In this document: one piece after another, positions 1 through 5,050 of the stretch
Layout of the letters: each line of letters opens with the position of its first letter
Numbering within the stretch: the first letter of the stretch is position 1
Origin: an uncultured Desulfovibrio sp.
Lineage (GTDB): Bacteria > Desulfobacterota > Desulfovibrionia > Desulfovibrionales > Desulfovibrionaceae
Length of the DNA stretch: 5,690 nucleotides
NCBI GenBank assembly: GCA_947176055.1
Contig: CAMWPE010000163.1
Span: 1 to 5,690, forward strand
Reading direction: 5' to 3'
Translations under genes and position numbers: made by a program
Notes under the pieces: generated by a model
The model's input: only the letters and a program-made list of their open reading frames with translations
What the model was told of the DNA's origin: nothing
Database searches by the model: none

Positions 1-272
1 GCATGACGCTCGCGGACGGAACGCGCGTCGCCCCGACAGGCGTTCGCGTTAGAACTCTGTCCAACGGCGATTCCCTGCTTATAATGCGCCTTAACCAGGG
101 CTTAAACCGGCAAATCCGGAAGATGTGCGACAAAGTCGGTCTTACAATCCTGTCCCTAAAACGCGTGGCCGAAGGAGGCTTAAAATTGGGAGATTTAAAA
201 AGCGGTCAATACAGACCGCTTACCGCAAAGGAAGTCGACTCTCTTAATAACTCATGCGCCCGTCGCAAATAG
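1..272 (+). CDS. rluF: 23S rRNA pseudouridine synthase, RsuA/RluF family (C-terminal fragment)
   Basis: This is the 3' end of a gene that begins left of the window; the reading frame is open to the edge, so the ATG at position 3 need not be a start. The family isomerises specific uridines in rRNA to pseudouridine in the cytoplasm. About 89 residues are visible. They carry the conserved C-terminal block of the RsuA/RluB/E/F group: 'GLNRQIRKMC' (about residues 33-42 counted from position 3), then 'LKR', 'G-LKLGDL' and 'G-YRPLT-KE'. The exact form GLNRQIR-MC resembles RluF (U2604 of 23S rRNA) more than RluB or RluE, which usually have G-NR(Q/E)VRR. The catalytic Asp and the S4 domain lie outside the window, so the family is firm and the RluF assignment is moderate. 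It ends at TAG 270-272, followed by a strong terminator. Confidence 0.85.
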   Translation, partial: MTLADGTRVAPTGVRVRTLSNGDSLLIMRLNQGLNRQIRKMCDKVGLTILSLKRVAEGGLKLGDLKSGQYRPLTAKEVDSLNNSCARRK

Positions 273-280
273 ACATGAGG

Positions 281-312
281 TTCGCGCCCGATTAACGGGC
301 GCGAAGTCTTTT
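281..312 (+). terminator. Rho-independent terminator after the pseudouridine synthase gene
   Basis: A perfect 10-bp inverted repeat (TTCGCGCCCG at 281-290 and CGGGCGCGAA at 296-305) encloses a 5-base ATTAA loop and is followed by the T-rich run GTCTTTTATT. It begins 8 bases after the TAG of the upstream + strand gene and ends just before the stop of the convergent pgm gene. On the - strand the bases after the hairpin (CCTCATGTCT) are not T-rich, so it should act mainly on the + strand. It may still protect the pgm 3' end as a stem. Confidence 0.88.
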
Positions 313-313
313 A

Positions 314-1954
314 TTATTTCAGCAACTCTTCCACAAATTTCATGGCGTCTTTTTGCACTTTTAGCAAATAATCATTGCCCCCGAAGCTTTCGGTATAAAC
401 CTTGGCGATGGGCTCCGTGCCGGAAGGACGAACAGCGAACCAGCCCTGCTCGCTGGACACTTTCACGCCGCCGATAAGCGCGTCGTTTCCCGAAGCGCGG
501 GTTTCGACCTTGACAATGGGCAAACCGCCCAGGGTTTTCATTTTTACGTCTTCCGGAGTCAATTCTTTAAGGATCTTGTTGGTTTTGGCGTCGGCCGGAG
601 CGTCCATCCGCTGGTAAAGAGGATCGCCGAGTTTTTTGGTAAGTTCTTTGTAAATATCCGAAGGCGATTTCTGTTCCATAGCCATAATTTCGGCCGCTAA
701 CAGACCCATTAAGGGACCGTCCTTATCCGTGCTCCAGGGAGACCCATCGAAACAAAGGAACGACGCCCCCGCGCTTTCCTCGCAACCCATGCCGCACTTG
801 CCGTCAAATAGATAAGGCACAAACCATTTGAAGCCTACCGGAACTTCCACAACTTTCCTGCCGATCTCCTTGCCCAGGCGATTAAGCATTTCGCTGGTTA
901 CAACCGTCTTCCCTATTCCGCAATTTTTCGGCCAGTTTGTCCGGGTTTCGAATAAATGTTTAGCGGCTACGGTAAGAAAATGATTGGGATTCATAAGTTC
1001 CTTGCTCGTCACAATGCCATGCCTGTCTGAGTCGGGATCGCAAGCCATGGCCAGGTCGTATTGACCGCGCAAATTCAGAAGCTGATTCATAGCGTAAGGC
1101 GACGAACAATCCATGCGGATTTTGCCATCCTTGTCCACTGTGACAAAACGGAAAGTCGGATCGACAAGTTTATTAACAACAGTCAAATTAAGTTTATATT
1201 TTTCTGCTATGGGCTCCCAAAGCGAAATACTGGCTCCGCCCAGCGGATCGACGCCAAGTTTCAATCCGGATTCGGCAATGACGCGCATATTGATTACCGT
1301 ATCCAGATCATCGACATAATTGGCGGTAAAATCGAATTCCTGAACAAGTGAAGATTTTTTTGCTTTGGAATAAGGGATTGTTTTTACATTTTTATTGTCT
1401 TCGTCCAGATAGCGATTGGCGTTTTGCTCGATCCACGCCGTGATGGCTGTGTCCGCGGGACCGCCGTGGGGAGGATTATATTTAAAACCACCATCCCTCG
1501 GCGGATTGTGGGAAGGGGTAATAATTATGCCGTCGGCCAAACCCGTTGTTTTGCCCTTGTTCCATTTAAGGATCGCGTGGGACACAGCGGGAGTAGCCGT
1601 GTACGAGCCGCCTTTGGAAATCATCGTATGAATCCCATTGGCGACCAATACTTCCAGCGCGGAGCGGAAAGCGGGCTCGGATAAAGCGTGAGTGTCCCCG
1701 CCTATGAACAAAGGTCCGTCTATGGCGTTTGCGTTCCGGTAATCGCACACAGCCTGGGTAATAGCGAGGATATGCTCTTCATTAAAGGTATGATCCAGCG
1801 GCGATCCCCGATGACCCGACGTGCCAAAAGACACTTTTTGCGCCGCTATTTTAGGATCCGGAAATTCTGAATAATAAGCGCTTATTAAAACTGGAATATT
1901 TTCAAGTTTTTCCGGGTTGGGCAATTTTCCGGCGTCCGCGTGAACTATTGGCAT
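314..1954 (-). CDS. pgm: Phosphoglucomutase, alpha-D-glucose phosphate-specific
   Basis: Cytoplasmic enzyme that interconverts glucose-1-phosphate and glucose-6-phosphate through a phosphoserine intermediate. It links glycolysis to glycogen, UDP-glucose and surface polysaccharide synthesis. The 546-residue product has the same length as E. coli Pgm and matches it from end to end by eye. Landmarks in order: 'FGTSGHRG' (43-50), 'TPSHNPP' (146-152) with catalytic Ser148, metal-binding 'DPDSDRHG' (306-313), sugar-specificity loop 'CEESAGAS' (391-398) and phosphate-binding 'RPSGTEP' (509-515). All domains are present and no key residue is missing. The ATG is supported by an AAGGAG ribosome binding site six bases upstream. 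It is transcribed alone: divergent from nikR and convergent with the pseudouridine synthase gene. I see no well-formed promoter; the best -10 candidate (TAATAT, - strand, 2056-2061) lacks a good -35. Confidence 0.97.
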   Translation of the reverse strand: MPIVHADAGKLPNPEKLENIPVLISAYYSEFPDPKIAAQKVSFGTSGHRGSPLDHTFNEEHILAITQAVCDYRNANAIDGPLFIGGDTHALSEPAFRSALEVLVANGIHTMISKGGSYTATPAVSHAILKWNKGKTTGLADGIIITPSHNPPRDGGFKYNPPHGGPADTAITAWIEQNANRYLDEDNKNVKTIPYSKAKKSSLVQEFDFTANYVDDLDTVINMRVIAESGLKLGVDPLGGASISLWEPIAEKYKLNLTVVNKLVDPTFRFVTVDKDGKIRMDCSSPYAMNQLLNLRGQYDLAMACDPDSDRHGIVTSKELMNPNHFLTVAAKHLFETRTNWPKNCGIGKTVVTSEMLNRLGKEIGRKVVEVPVGFKWFVPYLFDGKCGMGCEESAGASFLCFDGSPWSTDKDGPLMGLLAAEIMAMEQKSPSDIYKELTKKLGDPLYQRMDAPADAKTNKILKELTPEDVKMKTLGGLPIVKVETRASGNDALIGGVKVSSEQGWFAVRPSGTEPIAKVYTESFGGNDYLLKVQKDAMKFVEELLK

Positions 1955-1960
1955 AATTTT

Positions 1961-1966
1961 CTCCTT
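1961..1966 (-). promoter_or_regulatory. Ribosome binding site of pgm
   Basis: On the - strand the sequence AAGGAG lies six bases before the ATG at 1954. This is a canonical Shine-Dalgarno site and fixes the pgm start. Confidence 0.85.
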
Positions 1967-2008
1967 GATTTAAACTTCTTTGGGAAAGCGTAATAAATAA
2001 AAGCCACG

Positions 2009-2030
2009 CCCGCAAGCGCAAACGCGCGGG
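2009..2030. repeat. Small GC-rich hairpin in the pgm/nikR intergenic region
   Basis: CCCGC (2009-2013) pairs with GCGGG (2026-2030). Inside it GCG (2016-2018) pairs with CGC (2023-2025) around a CAAA loop, leaving a two-base AA bulge on the left arm. Read on the - strand, the hairpin is followed after about five bases by CTTTTATTTATT, so it could be a weak terminator or a leader structure in a long pgm 5' UTR. A chance GC-rich stem is also possible. Confidence 0.4.
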
Positions 2031-2135
2031 AAATGGGAAAAACGTCGTTTCTGACATATTAAACCTGGCGCGGAAAGCGGAAAGAGTCCATTAACAACCA
2101 TCGAGTTTCGGCGCTAGACCGGGAAAGAATTTTCG

Positions 2136-2163
2136 TTGAATGACTCTGGAATCTGTTTAATAA
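2136..2163 (+). promoter_or_regulatory. Candidate sigma-70-type promoter for nikR
   Basis: TTGAAT at 2136-2141 (four of six matches to TTGACA) is followed 16 bases later by TAATAA at 2158-2163; reading AATAAT at 2159-2164 instead gives a 17-base spacer. This would place transcription start roughly 15-20 bases before the nikR start codon. The match is moderate and the region is AT-rich, so this is only a candidate. The -10 sits between two copies of a direct repeat. Confidence 0.35.
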
Positions 2164-2179
2164 TTTCAGGAATCCGTTT
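2148..2179 (+). repeat. Imperfect direct repeat GGAATCYGTTT, two copies 21 bp apart, in front of nikR
   Basis: GGAATCTGTTT (2148-2158) recurs as GGAATCCGTTT (2169-2179), 10 of 11 bases identical, with a start-to-start distance of 21 bp, or two helical turns. The copies flank the candidate -10 and end nine bases before the first nikR ATG. The position suits an operator, for instance autoregulation, but NikR sites known to me are inverted rather than direct repeats. No function is shown by the sequence alone. Confidence 0.45.
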
Positions 2180-2187
2180 CGGAAAAA

Positions 2188-2607
2188 ATGATGAGCAATA
2201 CTATACGATTCGGGGTGTCTCTTGACGAAGAGCTATTGCGCATGTTTGACGCGATACTCGTCGACAAAGGTTACACAAATCGCTCGGAAGCTGTGCGAGA
2301 TTTAATAAGATCGTCTTTAATAGAGGAGAAATGGGGCGATGGGCCGGAAGCTTGCGGCGTGTTGATTCTTGTTTACGATCATCATCGCAATGATCTATCG
2401 CGCAGGCTGACCAATATCCAGCATGAATTTTACGAAGTGATAATAACGTCGTTGCACATTCATACCGATCACGAAAATTGCCTGGAAATCATTGTTCTGA
2501 AAGGAGCGACACAAAAAGTCCGGGAATTGGCCCGCGGGTTGGTATCCGTAACCGGCGTAAAATTTGGCGTATTTAACCCAGCGCCTGGAGGAAGCGAGTT
2601 CAAATAA
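2188..2607 (+). CDS. nikR: Nickel-responsive transcriptional regulator NikR
   Basis: Cytoplasmic DNA-binding repressor that responds to Ni(II), normally controlling nickel uptake and sometimes nickel enzymes. The 139-residue product has an N-terminal ribbon-helix-helix domain (about 4-46; strand 'TIRFGVSL', then 'GYTNRSEAVRDLIR' at 28-41) and a C-terminal ACT-like tetramerisation domain (about 56-132). The nickel ligands of E. coli NikR (His76, His87, His89, Cys95) correspond to His79, His90, His92 and Cys98 with identical spacing, inside 'HIHTDHENCLEI'. The conserved 'VYDHH' and 'LKG' are also present. Two ATGs are adjacent (2188 and 2191). The weak GGAA at 2181-2184 lies three bases from the first and six from the second, so the second may be the real start. 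No nickel transporter, hydrogenase or urease gene is next to it, so its targets lie elsewhere. It is convergent with the GT61 gene, 19 bp away. Confidence 0.95.
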   Translation: MMSNTIRFGVSLDEELLRMFDAILVDKGYTNRSEAVRDLIRSSLIEEKWGDGPEACGVLILVYDHHRNDLSRRLTNIQHEFYEVIITSLHIHTDHENCLEIIVLKGATQKVRELARGLVSVTGVKFGVFNPAPGGSEFK

Positions 2608-2626
2608 ATCAAAAACCATATCGCGT

Positions 2627-3482
2627 TTAAACGTTTTCCGCGAGCGTCCGGATAATCCTGTCCGGCTCCAACGCGATCATGTTGCCTTCTTTCGCGCCTT
2701 TTTCCGCTTCCCTTACTTTAAACATAGGGAGAATTCCCGCCATATTTTTACTCCGCAATAAAAAAGGGATTGTGTCTGGAACGCCCAGTCGGCGATTGAA
2801 AATTATAATCGTTCCAAGAATTTTTCTCGCGAAGAATGCCGAAAAGAATTGCGAGCCGCTAAATCCCGCAACAATTCGCGAAGACGAAATTAATTTTATT
2901 TGTTCCAATAAAGGCGTTTTTTCCGGATAGACGATCTCGAAACCGAGAGACGCGATCTGTTCCTCTATGAGCCGTTCGTTCAAGATTAGCCCATATTTTA
3001 ATTTGGAGCGAGAAAGCCAGATTTTTTTATCCATAACCGGGGCAAAATTCTTGCAAGCCAGCGCGGCGAGCGTATCCTCCGTCATGGAAAGCGGAACCAA
3101 CGAAGCTTCCGCCGGAGAATAAATCAGCCTGGAAACTCTAACCGGGTTTTTAATTAATTTTATCTCATTCTTTATGCCCAAAGTTTTAAAAAACAATCTT
3201 TGCGTTTCGAAAATCCGGTCATAGGGAGAAATAAATAAAAGGGGATATTCCGGGCATTTGCGAATCGCCGCTATTCTAGGCAGGGATTCCCATATAAAAT
3301 GACCAAAATGGGCGAATAAACATCCCCCGTATAGATAGGTTCCATCCAAAGTTTAGGACGGGGTCGACGCGATAAACAACACTGTCCGCAATAAATTCTC
3401 CGGCCGAATCGAACACGCCGCCGGAAAATTTATTCATGTTTCCCTCGAGAGGCATTACGAGGGCGTCTTTATATACTTTCAC
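2627..3482 (-). pseudogene. Glycosyltransferase family 61 (DUF563) protein, interrupted by one frameshift
   Basis: Two overlapping reading frames together make one GT61-like protein of about 284 residues. The family includes capsule and surface-polysaccharide transferases that use nucleotide sugars. The first frame (GTG 3482 to TAG 3276) gives the N-terminus with 'GGVFDSAGEFIADS'. Its last 24 residues are out-of-frame sequence. The second frame (open from about 3349 to TAA 2627) supplies 'YLYGG-LFAHFGHFIWESLPR' (48-69 in the joined protein), 'WLSRSK' (155-160), 'LNERLIEE' (167-174), 'GFEIVYPEK' (180-188), 'EQ' (193-194) and 'GSQ' (209-211), the usual order in GT61. The second frame has TAA two codons before its first possible start (TTG) and no ribosome binding site, so it is not an independent gene. 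Removing one T from the TTT at 3348-3350 restores one frame. An AAGGGAG site (3488-3494) and a strong promoter support the GTG start. It is either a recent pseudogene or a sequence error. Confidence 0.8.
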
Positions 3483-3487
3483 GAGAA

Positions 3488-3494
3488 CTCCCTT
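3488..3494 (-). promoter_or_regulatory. Ribosome binding site of the GT61 gene (supports a GTG start)
   Basis: AAGGGAG on the - strand lies five bases before the GTG at 3482-3480. It is the reason for choosing this non-ATG start rather than an internal ATG. Confidence 0.65.
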
Positions 3495-3543
3495 ATTAAT
3501 AGAGACTTAAATCCGGATCCCTTCGAGATTAACGCTCGCGCGT

Positions 3544-3572
3544 ATTATACGGCGATAAATATTTTATTCCAA
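3544..3572 (-). promoter_or_regulatory. Strong sigma-70-type promoter of the GT61 gene
   Basis: On the - strand TTGGAA (3567-3572, four of six matches to TTGACA) is followed by a 17-base spacer and a perfect TATAAT (3544-3549). Transcription would begin near 3537, giving a leader of about 55 bases before the GTG. The -10 is embedded in an interrupted palindrome, CGTAT-T-ATACG (3541-3551). The -35 starts right after the T-run of the degP terminator, so the GT61 gene is a separate transcription unit. Confidence 0.7.
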
Positions 3573-3573
3573 C

Positions 3574-3606
3574 AAAAAAGGGATCCGCAAGCGGGATCCC
3601 TTTTTT
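3574..3606 (-). terminator. Bidirectional Rho-independent terminator of the rpsA-degP operon
   Basis: AAAAAAGGGATCC (3574-3586) is the exact inverse of GGATCCCTTTTTT (3594-3606), a 13-bp stem around a 7-base loop. On the - strand it lies 21 bases past the degP TAA and ends in TTTTTT. The symmetrical A-run and T-run make it work in either direction. The only neighbour it clearly serves is degP, since the GT61 gene reads away from it. Confidence 0.9.
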
Positions 3607-3627
3607 AATTTCATATTTTATTTAAAG

Positions 3628-5046
3628 TTACTTGCCAATATTGACGGCGCGGAAATAAATGTCCTGACCGCGTTTAATCTGCAAAATCACCGCTCCTCTT
3701 TTCGCGCCTTCGTCTTTAACTATTCTGGAGAGTTCCTCCGGGGAATTCACGGGAGCCATATTGGCCTTGAGAATGATATCGCCGGGGCGCAGATCGGCTT
3801 CGGCGCCGGGTTTGTCCGGATCCACATCGACAATGTAGAGTCCCTCGTTATCGGGGATCTTCATTTCCTTCCTTTCGGAGGATTTCAGGGGTCTGGCGGA
3901 AATACCCAGGGAATCGTCGGATTTATTATTCTTCGAATCGCCCGTCGATTGATTGGCCATGGAGGCTTTTCTTTCGCCCAAGGTAACGTTTACTGTCATG
4001 GTCTTGCCGTTGCGCCAGATGGTTAGGGTCGCTGTGGAACCGGGTTTTTTGTCGGCGATCGCCCGCAAAAGCTCCGCGGAATTTTCCACATTTTCGTTAT
4101 CCACCGCCAGGATGACGTCTCCGTCTTGAAGACCAGCGCGAGCCGCCGGCTCGTTTTCCAATACGCGTCCGATCAAGGCACCGGAAGCATCCTTCAGGCC
4201 AAGCGCTTTGGAAGCGTTTTCGTCAATATCCTGAATGGTAACGCCAATCCAGCCGCGGCTGACTTTCTTGCCATCCTTGATCTGATCTATGATTTTGGCC
4301 GCCATATTGCTCGGAATGGCAAACCCAATGCCCTGACCGCTGGCGGTGATAGCGGTGTTTATACCTATCACCTGACCGGCCATGTTCAACAATGGACCGC
4401 CGCTGTTGCCCGGATTGATGGAAGCGTCCGTCTGCAGGAAATTGTCAAAAGGACCTGAATGAATATTTCTCCCTATGGCGGAAAGAATACCCGCGGTGAC
4501 CGTATGATCGAGGCCGAATGGGTTGCCTATGGCTACGGTCCATTCGCCTACTTTCATGGCGTCGGAATTGCCAAACACCAGATAAGGAAGATTGGAGCCC
4601 TCCACTTTCAGGAGCGCCAGATCCGTTTCTTCGTCCGCTCCGATAAGCTTCGCGACAAAAGTCTTCGATTTTCCGGATTTGTCGTCCATAGTGACGCGGA
4701 TAACGTCCGCGTCCGCTACCACATGATTGTTAGTTACGATATAGCCGTCGGCGGAGACAAAAAAGCCGGATCCAAGGGATTTTTGCTTATGCGGCATTCT
4801 GGGGCCTTTGCCGCCGGGATTGCGACCGCCAAACTGATCGAAGAATTTCTCAAAACCGGGAGGCATGTTCCTGAACATTTCCCCGAACATTTCCTCCGAG
4901 CCGGACGATTTTCTTTCGGTATTAATATTTACCACGGCCGGACCGCATTTTTCGACCAATTGGACGAAGTTAGGCAGATTATCCGCCAGGCAAGGAACAG
5001 CCGCGCATAATAAAAGCGCGACGAAAGACGCGACAAGTTTTTTCAC
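3628..5046 (-). CDS. degP: Periplasmic Do-type serine endopeptidase (DegP/HtrA family)
   Basis: Periplasmic protease of the HtrA family (S1C) that degrades misfolded envelope proteins. With the GTG start at 5046 the product has 472 residues, the usual length for two-PDZ Do proteases. Residues 1-21 form a signal peptide: basic MKK, a hydrophobic core, and a likely cleavage 'CLA|DN'. The trypsin-like domain holds His108 in 'TNNHVV', Asp142 in 'TDLALLK' and Ser215 in 'GNSGGP', so the catalytic triad is complete. PDZ1 spans about 265-358 ('RGWIGV', 'AGLQDGDVI'), a polar linker about 360-378, and PDZ2 about 380-468 ('DLRPGDII'). A longer ATG reading from 5145 would bury the signal peptide and overlap rpsA by 95 bases; the AAGGAG nine bases before the GTG argues for the shorter form. 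It sits 4 bp behind rpsA in one operon. DegP, DegQ and MucD cannot be separated from sequence alone. Confidence 0.95.
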   Translation of the reverse strand: MKKLVASFVALLLCAAVPCLADNLPNFVQLVEKCGPAVVNINTERKSSGSEEMFGEMFRNMPPGFEKFFDQFGGRNPGGKGPRMPHKQKSLGSGFFVSADGYIVTNNHVVADADVIRVTMDDKSGKSKTFVAKLIGADEETDLALLKVEGSNLPYLVFGNSDAMKVGEWTVAIGNPFGLDHTVTAGILSAIGRNIHSGPFDNFLQTDASINPGNSGGPLLNMAGQVIGINTAITASGQGIGFAIPSNMAAKIIDQIKDGKKVSRGWIGVTIQDIDENASKALGLKDASGALIGRVLENEPAARAGLQDGDVILAVDNENVENSAELLRAIADKKPGSTATLTIWRNGKTMTVNVTLGERKASMANQSTGDSKNNKSDDSLGISARPLKSSERKEMKIPDNEGLYIVDVDPDKPGAEADLRPGDIILKANMAPVNSPEELSRIVKDEGAKRGAVILQIKRGQDIYFRAVNIGK

Positions 5047-5050
5047 GCGT

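Larger units (their letters stand above)
1955..2187. other. Divergent intergenic region between pgm and nikR
   Basis: These 233 bases hold no credible ORF. From left to right they contain the pgm ribosome binding site, a T/A-rich stretch, a GC-rich hairpin at 2009-2030, a short tandem repeat (CGGAAAG twice, 2071-2084), a candidate nikR promoter at 2136-2163 and a 21-bp-spaced direct repeat at 2148-2179. Both promoters must lie here unless pgm is expressed by a longer antisense transcript. I found no clear long dyad of the GTGTTAC/GTAACAC type that I recall for NikR in delta-proteobacteria, nor the E. coli GTATGA/TCATAC half-sites. Confidence 0.6.

Noticed and set aside
1061..1870. Several + strand open frames of 60-96 codons opposite pgm
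   Set aside because: They overlap a fully conserved phosphoglucomutase on the other strand and show low-complexity, family-free translations.
2056..2084. Possible pgm promoter: TAATAT on the - strand at 2056-2061
   Set aside because: The bases 16-18 upstream (CTTTCC or TTTCCG) are a poor -35, so this was not listed as a promoter.
2071..2084. Tandem heptamer CGGAAAG twice
   Set aside because: Only two copies of a short purine-rich word, easily due to chance, with no matching element nearby.
2608..2640. Possible terminator between the convergent nikR and GT61 genes (palindrome CGTTTAAACG followed by TTTT)
   Set aside because: The arms are only about 3-4 bp with no room for a loop, and no GC-rich stem is present. 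No intrinsic terminator could be supported in the 19-bp gap.
3340..3356. Programmed +1 ribosomal frameshift in the GT61 gene
   Set aside because: The context AAC TTT GGA has no stop codon or rare codon at the shift site and no upstream Shine-Dalgarno-like stimulator of the prfB type. A simple indel explains it better.
3511..3606. Three GGATCC hexamers near the degP/GT61 junction as a possible regulatory repeat
   Set aside because: Two are simply the arms of the terminator, and TCCGGATC-like strings are scattered elsewhere in the window, including inside genes.
4459..5010. Long + strand open frame (183 codons) opposite degP, and a second one at 4126-4458
   Set aside because: Both lie antisense to a protease with a complete catalytic triad, have no ribosome binding site or recognisable domain, and are typical shadows of a coding strand.
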